A stretch of DNA of 64,000 nt from Streptomyces sp. ISL-43 (GTDB lineage Bacteria > Actinomycetota > Actinomycetes > Streptomycetales > Streptomycetaceae): contig NZ_JAGGOT010000013.1 of assembly GCF_018614195.1 (NCBI RefSeq), forward strand, positions 388,782 through 452,781. The letters run 5' to 3'. The notes below the pieces were generated by a model. The model saw nothing but the letters and a program-made list of their open reading frames with translations. It ran no database searches and was not told the DNA's origin. Shown here piece after piece: positions 35,676 to 44,642 of this stretch; position 1 is the first letter of the stretch; the number at the start of each line of letters is the position of its first letter. Made by a program: the position numbers and the translations under genes.

Positions 35676-36304
35676 GGCGCCACCCGCGCGAACCGCACCC
35701 GTACCCCCGGCGCGAACAGCGCGGCCGGCTCGCGCGCCGGGTCCCACAGCACCGCGTCGGTGGACCCGATCAGCTGCCAGCCGCCGGGGGAAGAGCGCGG
35801 GTACACCCCCGCGTACTCGCCCGCCAGCGCCAGCGAGCCCGCCGGGACGGCCGTACGGGGCGTCGCGCGCCGGGGCAGGCGCAGGTGCTCGGGAAGCCCC
35901 GTCAGGTAGCCGAAGCCCGGCGCGAACCCGCAGAAGGCGACGCGGAAGACGATCCCGCCGACGATGCCCGGGACCTCCTCGGGCCGCACCCCCCACAGCC
36001 CGGCCACCTCCGCAAGGTCCGGCCCGTCGTAGCGCACCGGGACCGTCACCGGCGGCGGCCCCTCGTCCGCCGCGAGCCGGGCCGGCTCCCAGCGGGCGAT
36101 CCGGGCCGCGAGGGCCCCAGGCTCCCGAACGCCGTCCAGCAGCACGGTCCGGGCGGCGGGCACGACCTCCCGTACGCCGCCCAGCTCGCCCGCGTCCCGC
36201 CGGCGCAGCAGCTCCGCGTGGAGCGCGGCCACCTCCTCGGCGGAGTCCACCTCCAGCAGCAGGGCGTCCGCGCCCACGGCCAGGGCGCGCACCGGCCCGC
36301 TCAC
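35672..36304 (-). CDS. pxpB: 5-oxoprolinase subunit B
   Basis: This 210-aa protein is the KipI/AHS1-type subunit of PxpABC. The motif FCGFAPGFGYLTGLPEHLRLPRR is diagnostic, with AGEYAGVYPRSSPGGWQLIG after it. The GTG start overlaps the pxpA stop and the gene ends inside pxpC, so all three subunits are coupled. The old name (inhibitor of sporulation kinase KinA, from Bacillus) is a side role of the family and should not be transferred. Confidence 0.93.
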   Translation of the reverse strand: MSGPVRALAVGADALLLEVDSAEEVAALHAELLRRRDAGELGGVREVVPAARTVLLDGVREPGALAARIARWEPARLAADEGPPPVTVPVRYDGPDLAEVAGLWGVRPEEVPGIVGGIVFRVAFCGFAPGFGYLTGLPEHLRLPRRATPRTAVPAGSLALAGEYAGVYPRSSPGGWQLIGSTDAVLWDPAREPAALFAPGVRVRFARVAP

Positions 36305-37101
36305 GCGAAGGCCTCCACCCGGACCCCGGCCCCGCCGAGCGCTTCCCGCACCCGCAGGGCCAAGGCCGCCGCCCCGGGGGTGTCGCCGTGCAGGCACAGG
36401 GAGCGGGCGACGACCGGGATCCGGGATCCGTCCGCGGCCGTCACCGCGTGCCCGGCCGCCATCGAGACCGCGCGGGCGACCACCGCGACCGGGTCGTGGA
36501 CCACGGCGCCCGGCTCCCCGCGCGGTACGAGGGTGCCCGCCGGGGTGTAGGCGCGGTCGGCGAAGGCCTCCGGGACGGCCGGCAGCCCGGCCCGCTCGGC
36601 GGCGGCCAGCAGGAGCGAACCGGGCAGTCCGAGCACCGGGAGCCCCGCCTGCCCGGCCGCCAGCAGGACGCCGGAGACCACGGCGCCGGCCTGGTCCGCG
36701 TCGTACACGGTGCGGTTGTAGAGCGCGCCGTGCGGTTTCACGTAGGACACCTTGGAGCCGGCCGCCCTCGCGAAGACCTCCAGCGCCCCGATCTGGTACG
36801 CCACCTCGTCGGCCAGCTCGCCGGCCGGCACGTCCATGGCGCGGCGGCCGAAGCCGGCCAGGTCCCGGTACGAGACCTGCGCGCCGATCCGCACCCCGCG
36901 CGCGGCCGCCAGCTCGCAGACGCGGCGCATGATGGACGGGTCGCCCGCGTGGAAACCGCAGGCGACGTTGGCGCTGGTGACGACGGACAGCAGGGCCTCG
37001 TCGTCGGTCAGCGTCCACCGCCCGAAGCCTTCGCCGAGATCGGCGTTGAGGTCGATCACGGGGGTGACCGCCGGGGTGTCCGGTGTGATCATGGAAGCCA
37101 T
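36301..37101 (-). CDS. pxpA: 5-oxoprolinase subunit A
   Basis: This 266-aa protein is the LamB/YcsF-family catalytic subunit that hydrolyses phosphorylated 5-oxoproline. Diagnostic stretches are DLNADLGEGFGRW at the start, TSANVACGFHAGDP, and VKPHGALYNR. The start is either the ATG at 37101 or the one at 37092, and neither has a clear Shine-Dalgarno sequence. The enzyme recycles damage-derived pyroglutamate. The operon is divergent from the condensin-like operon. Confidence 0.93.
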   Translation of the reverse strand: MASMITPDTPAVTPVIDLNADLGEGFGRWTLTDDEALLSVVTSANVACGFHAGDPSIMRRVCELAAARGVRIGAQVSYRDLAGFGRRAMDVPAGELADEVAYQIGALEVFARAAGSKVSYVKPHGALYNRTVYDADQAGAVVSGVLLAAGQAGLPVLGLPGSLLLAAAERAGLPAVPEAFADRAYTPAGTLVPRGEPGAVVHDPVAVVARAVSMAAGHAVTAADGSRIPVVARSLCLHGDTPGAAALALRVREALGGAGVRVEAFA

Positions 37102-37207
37102 GCGGTGAGCGTAGAACAGGGCGCGCACCGAGTTCTCGTCGACAGGAACGCCGGTCGCAAGGATCGGGCCGAACCATCCCGTTTGGGATGTTGTCAGGGT
37201 CAGCGCC

Positions 37208-37213
37208 TAGTCT
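37208..37213 (+). promoter_or_regulatory. -10 box of the condensin-like operon
   Basis: TAGTCT ends 6 nt before the GTG at 37220, consistent with a leaderless transcript for the first gene. A clear -35 box is not evident. Confidence 0.5.
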
Positions 37214-37219
37214 TTGCCC

Positions 37220-38725
37220 GTGACTCTCCCCGCCCCGGCGAAGACCCTTCCGTCCCCGGCGCCGGGCCCGGCCGCCGACGAGGGCCTGGCCCGGCGGCTG
37301 CGCGCCCTCGCCTGCACCGCCCCGCTGCACGACCTCGACGTACGCAAGGCCAATCTGGCCGGCGAGTACGGGGTCTACGCGATGGCGGAGGTCGCGCTGT
37401 CCGCGATCGACCTGGTCACGCTCAACATGGACTTCGACACCGGAGCCGACCACGAGCAGATAGTGGCCAGGCTGCTGCCGCGCGTCGCCGCCCAGGCGCC
37501 GGGGCGCCCCGCCGCCGAGCACGAGCGGGTGGCCCGCTGGGTGCTGGAGAACCTGATCAACGTCGGCAGTGTCGACCGCGGCTTCCGGGCGATCTACGGC
37601 ACCTTCGGCCCGGACGGGGTCTACGTCCGCCGGGACTACGACTTCAAGCTGATCGAGGAAGTCCCGGGCTACGGCGGCGCGGTGTACCTGCGCACGACCG
37701 ACGAGGCCGTCAACGTCCTGGTCGGCGCCCTGGACACGGACGTCACCAGCGCGCAGATCGCCGCCGAGGTCAAGCTGGAGGTCCTCATCAGCCGGGGCCG
37801 GCTCGCCGACGCCCAGCTCGCCGCCGAACAGGCCCGCTACCGGACGGTCCAGTACGCCGAGATCCTGCGCCGCACGCTCGACGCGACCCGGCGCAACGTA
37901 CGGGCCGTGGACTGGCTGGTGACCGTCCCCGACATGATCGCCGAAGCCCTCGACCACGTCGCCGACCGCTACCGCCACGAGAACGCGATCCTGACCAACA
38001 TCCGCAAGGCGCGCGACGAGGCCGAGGAGCCGGACAACAAGCGGCGCGCCGCCGAGCTGGTCGACATCGTCAAGGACTGCATCCGCCGCCACACGCAGCT
38101 GCAGTCCCGGCTGCTGGACGCCGGCCCGCTCTTCCGCGCCGAACAGGACCGCCAGGCCTTCGCGGCGCCCGCGCCGCGCACCGGCATCGACCTGTACGGG
38201 CAGCTCGTCGCCCCCGTGCTGCCGCTGCCCGTCGCCGACGCCTCCCGGGTCACGGACGCCTTCTTCGCGGCGGGGGCCGGCCTGCGGACCCCGGTCTCGG
38301 TCCGCGTCGCCGACCTGGTCGAGATCCTGCTGACCCCGCCGGTGGAGCGGGAGCACCTCGGCGCGGAGATGCCCGAGCCGGACCTGATCGCCACCCCCGA
38401 CGACAGCCGCTTCAGCGAGGAGCAGCTCGCCGCCGCGATGGAGCTCCTGGAGCTCCCGCACGACGCCCCGCGCCGGCTGTCCGGCCTCCTGGCCGAGGCC
38501 CGCCGCTCCGACCCGGACCTGCCCTACCTGGTCGCCCTGCTGGCCGTCCACGCGGCGAGCCCGGCGGTGGGCACGGCCTACCGCCAGGGCGAGGAGCGGC
38601 TGCTGTTCGCGGTGGACGACGGCACGGAACTCGACGACCCGGAGTTCGGCGGAGCCGACCTCATCGTCGGCACCGCCCTCCTGGACGCGGCCGCCATGAC
38701 GGCTGACCGCACGGAGGCGGCATGA
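37220..38725 (+). CDS. MukF/MksF/JetA-like kleisin subunit
   Basis: This 501-aa, mainly helical protein has an N-terminal winged-helix-like region (about 25-150: HDLDVRKANLAGEYGVYAMAEVAL; VYVRRDYDFKLIEE), a long helical middle (about 185-310, AEQARYRTVQYAEILRRTLD, VADRYRHENAILTNIRKARDE) and a C-terminal globular domain. This order is that of MukF/MksF and Wadjet JetA. I infer a kleisin role from the domain layout plus the SMC-like ATPase two genes downstream; no sequence signature proves it. The GTG at 37220 is preferred over TTG at 37214 because of the TAGTCT spacing. The stop overlaps the next ORF (ATGA). Confidence 0.62.
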   Translation: MTLPAPAKTLPSPAPGPAADEGLARRLRALACTAPLHDLDVRKANLAGEYGVYAMAEVALSAIDLVTLNMDFDTGADHEQIVARLLPRVAAQAPGRPAAEHERVARWVLENLINVGSVDRGFRAIYGTFGPDGVYVRRDYDFKLIEEVPGYGGAVYLRTTDEAVNVLVGALDTDVTSAQIAAEVKLEVLISRGRLADAQLAAEQARYRTVQYAEILRRTLDATRRNVRAVDWLVTVPDMIAEALDHVADRYRHENAILTNIRKARDEAEEPDNKRRAAELVDIVKDCIRRHTQLQSRLLDAGPLFRAEQDRQAFAAPAPRTGIDLYGQLVAPVLPLPVADASRVTDAFFAAGAGLRTPVSVRVADLVEILLTPPVEREHLGAEMPEPDLIATPDDSRFSEEQLAAAMELLELPHDAPRRLSGLLAEARRSDPDLPYLVALLAVHAASPAVGTAYRQGEERLLFAVDDGTELDDPEFGGADLIVGTALLDAAAMTADRTEAA

Positions 38726-38982
38726 CCATGCCCTCGCCGGGTCGCGGAACGGGTCCCGCCGCAGCCGGCCGGCCCACGCCGCCCGCCGCCCCGGCGCCGG
38801 TGTGCTCCCGGCCGGCCGCACCGGCCGCCGCCCGTGCGGCCCGAGCGGCCGCGCCCCACACCGACCGCACCAGAGCCACCCGCACCAGAGCCACCCGCAC
38901 CAGAGCCACCCGCACCAGAGCCGACCGCACCAGAGCCGACCGCACCAGAGCCACCCGCACCGCCGAGGAGACGTACCCGTGA
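38722..38982 (+). CDS. Small RT-repeat ORF (86 aa) between the condensin-like subunits
   Basis: This ORF starts with an ATG inside the stop of the kleisin-like gene and ends with its TGA inside the GTG of the KITE-like gene, a 4-nt overlap on each side. The product would be very basic, with a Pro/Ala-rich first half and a second half of repeated Arg-Thr-Arg-Ala-Thr/Asp units encoded by the 15-bp tandem repeat. No known domain. The two exact overlaps argue that ribosomes cross it. It may be a coupling device rather than a functional protein. Confidence 0.5.
   Translation: MTMPSPGRGTGPAAAGRPTPPAAPAPVCSRPAAPAAARAARAAAPHTDRTRATRTRATRTRATRTRADRTRADRTRATRTAEETYP
38866..38955. repeat. Six-unit 15-bp tandem repeat
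   Basis: Six head-to-tail copies of CGCACCAGAGCCACC are present (units 4 and 5 end in GAC), followed by a partial CGCACC. The unit length is a multiple of three, so copy-number change keeps every reading frame open. It ends 23 nt before the GTG of the KITE-like gene. Confidence 0.97.
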
Positions 38983-39890
38983 GCGACCACCACGCCGAGC
39001 ACCCCGCGTGGAGCGAGCCCGACGGGCAGTCGGCCGTCCCGGCCGCCCCGGGCCGCCAGGCCACCGCGTCCGTGACCCCGGCGGACGCCGCCGACGCGGC
39101 CCGGCTCGTCGCGTTCGGGCTCCAGCCCAAGCTGCTGCCCGCCCGCGACGCCGAGTACGCCGAGCTGCTGCGCCGCTACCGCGAGGACACCGCCTTCGGC
39201 CGGCTCGCCGACGCCGTCGCCACCGGGCTGGGCCTCGTCGTCCTGGAGGTGTCCCCGCGCGCCGGGATGGCCGTCGCCGCCGGCGAGGACTCCGTCTTCG
39301 CCGTCCGGATGGGCGACTACGCCCGCCGCGCCGCCGCCGACTCCGCCGACCGCTTCCTGCACGGCCTCGCCCACCTCGCCGTCGCCGCCCTGGCCTTCCC
39401 CCGCCCCGAGGACCTCGCCGACGACGGCTACATCGGCCGGATCACCGTCAACGGCGTCGACGCCTTCGTCCGGCAGACCTGCCGCCGCCTGGAGGAGCGC
39501 GCCGAGGAGCTCGGCGAGAACACCGACCCGGCCTCCGACGCCCCCGGCCTGGAGGCCGCCTGGCGGGTCTACGCCCGCCGCAGCGCGACCGGCGCCACCA
39601 AGGACGCCCGCCGCCTGGCCGGTTCCACCACCGGCATCGTCGGCAAGGCCGCCGCCTTCCTCACCGACTCAGGCTTCCTCCAGCGCACCGGGGACGAGGC
39701 CGGCGGCACCTACCGCACCACCCCCCGCTACCAGCTCCAGGTCCGCGACATGGCGGGCAGCGCGGCCATGGCCGAGCTGCTGGAGCTGGGCGTGGTCCCC
39801 GTCAGCGACGGCTCCGCGACCCTCCTGCCGCCGCCCGAGGGCGACGACCTGGAGCTCGCGGCCGACGCCGGCCTGCCCTTCCACGCCTAG
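38979..39890 (+). CDS. MukE/MksE/JetB-like KITE subunit
   Basis: This 303-aa protein has two winged-helix-like regions (about 40-140, ARLVAFGLQPKLLPARDAEYAELL; about 200-270, STTGIVGKAAAFLTDSGFLQRTGDE) and an end in the form GSAAMAELLELGVVPV, compatible with KITE subunits of SMC-like complexes. This is inferred from size, predicted secondary structure and its place just upstream of the ATPase gene. The GTG at 38979 was chosen because GAGGAG precedes it; an in-frame extension upstream would translate the 15-bp repeat as PHQSH units and lacks a ribosome site. It is 58 nt before the ATPase gene. Confidence 0.6.
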   Translation: MSDHHAEHPAWSEPDGQSAVPAAPGRQATASVTPADAADAARLVAFGLQPKLLPARDAEYAELLRRYREDTAFGRLADAVATGLGLVVLEVSPRAGMAVAAGEDSVFAVRMGDYARRAAADSADRFLHGLAHLAVAALAFPRPEDLADDGYIGRITVNGVDAFVRQTCRRLEERAEELGENTDPASDAPGLEAAWRVYARRSATGATKDARRLAGSTTGIVGKAAAFLTDSGFLQRTGDEAGGTYRTTPRYQLQVRDMAGSAAMAELLELGVVPVSDGSATLLPPPEGDDLELAADAGLPFHA

Positions 39891-39948
39891 CCCGCGCCCC
39901 GCTCCCCGTACCCGTACGACCTACGAGAGACCACGAGAGTCCGCCGCC

Positions 39949-42900
39949 ATGTACGAGCTGTCCCGGATCCGCCTCTACTCCATCGGGCCCGCAGGTGCGC
40001 GCTACGCCGACACCGTGCTCGACCTGCGCGGAGTCGGCCGGCCGGTGCCCCACCCGGCGCCCGCCCAGGCGGAGTTCTTCGAAGACGAGCCCACCGGCCC
40101 GCCGCGCCGCCCCGCGCCCGCCGGCGTGCTCTTCCTGGAGAACGGCGGCGGCAAGTCCGTCCTGCTCAAGCTGATCTTCTCGGTCATGCTGCCCGGCCAC
40201 CGCAACACCCTCGGCGGCGCGAGCTCCGGCGTGCTGCGCAAGTTCCTGCTCGCCGACGACTGCGGCCACGTGGCCCTGGAGTGGCAGCACACCCAGACCG
40301 GCGAGTGCGTGGTCGTCGGCAAGGTCAGCGAGTGGCGCGGCCGCCAAGTCTCCAACGACCCACGCAAGTTCGCCGAAGCCTGGTACTCCTTCCGTCCCGG
40401 ACCGGGCCTCAGCCTGGACAACCTCCCGGTGGCCGAGGCCACTTCGGTGCGCCCGCCCGTCGAGGGAGTCTCGGGAGCCAGTGGCCGCCGCCGCACGATG
40501 AAGGGCTTCCGCGACGCCCTCACCGAGGCCGGGAAGGCCTACCCGCACCTCGAGGTGTACTTCGAGGAGATCCACGACCGCTGGAACGAGCACCTCACCG
40601 AGCTCGGCCTCGACCCCGAACTCTTCCGCTACCAGCGCGAGATGAACGCCGACGAGGGCGAGGCCGCCGGCCTCTTCGCGGTGAAGAAGGACTCCGACTT
40701 CACCGACCTGCTGCTGCGCGCCGTCACCGACACCCGCGACACCGACGGGCTCGCCGACCTCGTCCACGGCTTCGGCAACAAGCTCGGCCGCCGCTCCGAG
40801 CTGATGGCCGAACGGGACTTCACCGCAGGCTCCGTGGACCTTCTCACCAAGATCGTCGAGGCCTCCGGAACCCGTACCCGGCTGCGCGAGGTCCACGCCG
40901 GCGCCGAACGCCGCACGCGCTCCCTCGCCCGGCGGCTGTCCGCCCGCGCCACCGAGGAGCGCGGCCGCGCCGCCGACCTCGCGCAGCGGGTCACCGGCGC
41001 CGCCCACGAGGTCACCGCCGCCGAATCCGCGCGCTCGCGCAGCGCCGCCGTCTCCGCCGAACTCGCCTACCGGCACGCCTCGCTGGCCCTGACCGTCGCC
41101 GACAAGGCCGCCGCCGCCCAGCGCCGCGAGCTCCTCGAAGCCCGTACCCTGCACTCCGCCTGGCAGGCCGCCGAGAACGTCCTGCGCCACCGCGCCGCCG
41201 CCGACCGTTCCGCCCGGGTCGCCGTCGCGATCCTGGAGGCCGAGCGGGACGCCGCCCCGGCGCTGGCCGCCCGGGCCACCGCCGCCACCGAGCTCGTACG
41301 GGCCCTGCACACCGCCGCCGAGCAGGGCGAGCGGGCCGCCAACGAGGAGGAGGAGCGCTCCGCCGTCCTCCAGGAGACCGGCGAGGCCGCCCACCGCGCC
41401 GCCACCGCCGCCGCCACGGCCGCCCAGCGCGCCCGCAGCGAGGCCGAGCACCTGCGGGCCCGCCTCGCCGAGGTCCAGCAGGAGACCGCCGAGGCCGTCC
41501 GGGCCGGCTGGCTCGACGACTCCGCCCCCGACGCCGACCCGGCGCGCGCCGCCCTGGCCGCCGCCGACGCCGAGAAGACGGCCGTGGCCGCCTGGCACGA
41601 GTCCCGCGAGGCCGCCCGCGCCGAGGCCGAAGCCGCCCGCGAGGCCACCGGCACGGAATCCCGCGCCGAACTGACCGCCGCCCGCGCCGCGGACGCCGCC
41701 GACGCGGCCGGAGCCGCCCACGACGCGGAGCACCGGGCCGCCGCCAAGCTCGCCGAGGCACCGCGCCTGGCGGCCCTCCTGGGAGCCCCGGAGGCGGCCG
41801 GAGCGGCCGCCGCCCCCGGCGCGGTCGGCCACGTCGGGGCAACGGGCTCCCCGGACCGCCCCGAAGCCACCGGCGGGCTCACGGTCGCCGACCTCGACCG
41901 GGGCGCCGACGACCTGCGCGCCCTGCTCACCGACGCGGTCGCCTCCGCCGAACGCCAGCTCTTCGAGCTGCGCACCGCGGCCGCCGACGACTCCCGCATC
42001 CTCGGCGCCCTCGGCGACGGCGGCCTGCTGCCGCCCGGCCCCGACGTCCTGGCCACCGTCGAGTACCTCGGCGAACACGGCATCCCCGCCCTGCCCGGCT
42101 GGCGCTACCTCGCCCAGTCGGTGGACCCGGCCGACCACGCCGCCGTCCTCGCCGCCCGACCCGAACTCGTCGACGGCGTCGTCATCACCGACCCGGACAC
42201 CCACACCCGGGCCCGCGAAGTGCTCTCCGGCGCCGCCCTGCTGCCCCGTTCGACGGTCGCCGTCGGCACCGCCGCCGCCCTGCTCGCACCCGTGCCCCCC
42301 GGCGACCCGGACACCGCCGTGTCCAGTATTTTCATCGTTTCGCCGAACCCGGCCATGCACGACGAGCACGCCGCCGACGAGGAGCGCCAGGCGCTGCGCG
42401 CCCGCACCACCGCCCGGGACACCGAGATCCGCGAGCTCGCCGCCCGCCTCTCCGGCGACCGAGAGCTCGCCGCCCGGCTCGCCTCCTGGCGCACCGGCTG
42501 CCCGCCCGGCCGCCTCACCGAGCTCGCGGAGCAGGCCGCCGCCGCCCGCGCCTTCGCCGAGGAGGCGGAGGCCGAGCTCGCGCAGGCCCGTGCCGTACGC
42601 GCCGACGCCGACGAGGCCGCCGCCGACGCGGCCCGCGTCCGCGAGGAGCGCCAGGACGCCGCCCAGCGCGCCCGCCGCGTCGCCGACGTCCTCGCGGGCC
42701 TGGCCCACCGGCTGCGCGAGCGCGCCGGCTGGCAGGCCAGGCTGCGCGAACTCGCCGAGGACGCCGCCGAGTCCGAGGCCCGCGCCGAGGTCTGCCTCGA
42801 CCGGGCCCGCGCCGCCGACGAGGACCGCCGCGCCGCCCAGCGCGCCGCCGACGACGCCCGCCGCACCGCCCGTGCCCTGCGGGCCGAGCGCGCCGAGATC

Positions 42901-44616
42901 GCCGGCGCACCCGAGCCGCTGCCCGAGGCCCCCGCCGAGGAAGCGGGCGCCCGCAAGGCCCCGCTCCCGGACCTCCGCGAGGCCTACCGCGCCGCCTCGC
43001 AGCTCTACGAGAAGGTCGGCGTCGGCGCCGACCTGCGCGCCGAGCAGGCCCGCGCCGAGAGCGACGAGAGCGCCGCCCTCGCCGAGCTCGACCGCCTGAC
43101 CAACAAGGTCCGCACCCGCGCCGCCCAGCTCCTCGAAGGCACCGACGGCGCCGACGGCCCCTCCCGGCAGGCCGCGGCCGCCCGCGCCGAAGCCCTCGTA
43201 CAGATGCTGGAGACCCGCGCCTCCACCGCCAGCGAGCAGCTCGGCCGGCTCCGGGGCGAGGCCGAACGGCACGCCCCCGCCGAAGGCGAGGCGCACACCG
43301 AACTGCCCGAAGAGCTGATCCCCGGCGACGTCGGAGCCGCGCAGGCCATGCTCCGCACCGCCACCGCCCAGCTCGGCGCCCACACCGCCGCCGTGGAGTC
43401 CGCCCGCGCGGCCCACGCCGACCTGCTGCGCGCCCACCGCACCGCCGAGGAGGGTGCGGGCGGTTTCGACGAGACCGCGGCCATGCTCAGGGACCTCCTG
43501 CGCGACCACACCCACCAGGAGGACGAGCAGGAGCCGGTAGCCCACCCCGGCACCCTGGAGGAGGCGCGCCGGTCCGCCACCGAGGCCCGCCGCGCGCTAC
43601 GGGCCTGCGCCGCCGACCTGTCGGCCGCCGAGGCCGCCGTCCGCGAGGCGAGCGACGTCCTGGTCCGGCACGCCAATGCCAACCGCTACGAGCAGGTACG
43701 CACCCCCGCGCGCCAGCAGATCCGCGAACTGCCCGCCTCCGCCCTGCCCGAGCACGCGGCGGCCTGGGCCGTCGCCTTCGCCCCCCGGCTGCGCGTCCTC
43801 ACCGACGAGCTGGCGCAGCTGGAGCGCAACCGCGACAGCATCGTCGACCGGCTGCGCGGACTCGTGGACTCGGCCCTGGCCACCCTGCGCTCCGCCCAGC
43901 GGCTCTCCCAGCTCCCCGAGGGCCTGGGGGAGTGGTCGGGCCAGGAGTTCCTGCGCATCCGCTTCGAGGAGCCCGACCAGGCCACCCTCACCGAGCGGCT
44001 CGGCGAGGTCATCGACGAGGCGACCCGCGCCGCCGTGAAGAAGAACAGCACCGCCTCCTTCGGCGAGGGCCGCCGCGACGGCATGTCGCTGCTGCTGCAC
44101 GGGGTCCAGGCGGCCCTGGAGCCCAAGGGCATCGCGGTGGAGATCCTCAAGCCGGACGCGGTGCTGCGCGCCGAGCGGGTCCCGGTCGGCCAGATGGGCG
44201 ACGTCTTCTCCGGCGGCCAGCTGCTCACCGCCGCGATCGCGCTGTACTGCACGATGGCGGCGCTGCGCAGCAACGACCGGGGACGGGACAAGCACCGGCA
44301 CGCGGGCACGCTGTTCCTCGACAACCCGATCGGCCGCGCGAACGCCACGTACCTGCTGGAACTCCAGCGGGCCGTCTCGGACGCGCTCGGCGTCCAGCTG
44401 CTCTACACGACGGGCCTGTTCGACACCACGGCCCTCGCCGAGTTCCCGCTGGTCATCCGGCTGCGCAACGACGCCGACCTGCGGGCGGGGCTGAAGTACA
44501 TCAGCGTCGAGGAACACCTGCGCCCGGGCCTGCCCCAGCAGTCCCCGGACGAGGAGACGATCCACGGCGAGATCACGGCGACCCGCATGTTCCGCCGCAA
44601 CGCCACCCTCGCCTGA
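39949..44616 (+). CDS. SMC/MukB-like coiled-coil ATPase
   Basis: This 1555-aa protein has an N-terminal ATPase half with Walker A ENGGGKS at residues 64-70. Long Ala/Glu/Arg coiled coils (about 310-560 and 815-1250) flank a central globular, hinge-like region (about 690-790, ILGALGDGGLLPPGPDVLATVEYL). The C-terminal ATPase half carries signature SGGQ at 1421-1424 and Walker B FLDNPIGRAN, with Asp1458 followed by Asn1459 where SMC proteins have Glu. It is larger than JetC and close to MukB in size. A chromosome-organising or plasmid-restricting role is inferred from the operon. The ATG is preceded by GAGAG and a short purine run. No nuclease gene follows. Confidence 0.78.
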   Translation: MYELSRIRLYSIGPAGARYADTVLDLRGVGRPVPHPAPAQAEFFEDEPTGPPRRPAPAGVLFLENGGGKSVLLKLIFSVMLPGHRNTLGGASSGVLRKFLLADDCGHVALEWQHTQTGECVVVGKVSEWRGRQVSNDPRKFAEAWYSFRPGPGLSLDNLPVAEATSVRPPVEGVSGASGRRRTMKGFRDALTEAGKAYPHLEVYFEEIHDRWNEHLTELGLDPELFRYQREMNADEGEAAGLFAVKKDSDFTDLLLRAVTDTRDTDGLADLVHGFGNKLGRRSELMAERDFTAGSVDLLTKIVEASGTRTRLREVHAGAERRTRSLARRLSARATEERGRAADLAQRVTGAAHEVTAAESARSRSAAVSAELAYRHASLALTVADKAAAAQRRELLEARTLHSAWQAAENVLRHRAAADRSARVAVAILEAERDAAPALAARATAATELVRALHTAAEQGERAANEEEERSAVLQETGEAAHRAATAAATAAQRARSEAEHLRARLAEVQQETAEAVRAGWLDDSAPDADPARAALAAADAEKTAVAAWHESREAARAEAEAAREATGTESRAELTAARAADAADAAGAAHDAEHRAAAKLAEAPRLAALLGAPEAAGAAAAPGAVGHVGATGSPDRPEATGGLTVADLDRGADDLRALLTDAVASAERQLFELRTAAADDSRILGALGDGGLLPPGPDVLATVEYLGEHGIPALPGWRYLAQSVDPADHAAVLAARPELVDGVVITDPDTHTRAREVLSGAALLPRSTVAVGTAAALLAPVPPGDPDTAVSSIFIVSPNPAMHDEHAADEERQALRARTTARDTEIRELAARLSGDRELAARLASWRTGCPPGRLTELAEQAAAARAFAEEAEAELAQARAVRADADEAAADAARVREERQDAAQRARRVADVLAGLAHRLRERAGWQARLRELAEDAAESEARAEVCLDRARAADEDRRAAQRAADDARRTARALRAERAEIAGAPEPLPEAPAEEAGARKAPLPDLREAYRAASQLYEKVGVGADLRAEQARAESDESAALAELDRLTNKVRTRAAQLLEGTDGADGPSRQAAAARAEALVQMLETRASTASEQLGRLRGEAERHAPAEGEAHTELPEELIPGDVGAAQAMLRTATAQLGAHTAAVESARAAHADLLRAHRTAEEGAGGFDETAAMLRDLLRDHTHQEDEQEPVAHPGTLEEARRSATEARRALRACAADLSAAEAAVREASDVLVRHANANRYEQVRTPARQQIRELPASALPEHAAAWAVAFAPRLRVLTDELAQLERNRDSIVDRLRGLVDSALATLRSAQRLSQLPEGLGEWSGQEFLRIRFEEPDQATLTERLGEVIDEATRAAVKKNSTASFGEGRRDGMSLLLHGVQAALEPKGIAVEILKPDAVLRAERVPVGQMGDVFSGGQLLTAAIALYCTMAALRSNDRGRDKHRHAGTLFLDNPIGRANATYLLELQRAVSDALGVQLLYTTGLFDTTALAEFPLVIRLRNDADLRAGLKYISVEEHLRPGLPQQSPDEETIHGEITATRMFRRNATLA

Positions 44617-44642
44617 CGCGCGTACGGGACCGGGCCCGCCGC

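Noticed and set aside
38866..38955. CRISPR-like array
   Set aside because: The 15-bp units are contiguous with no spacers, and no cas gene is present.
38802..38978. N-terminal extension of the KITE-like protein made of PHQSH repeats
   Set aside because: No ribosome site or conserved sequence is present. GAGGAG at the GTG of 38979 fits better, and the overlap pattern favours the other frame.
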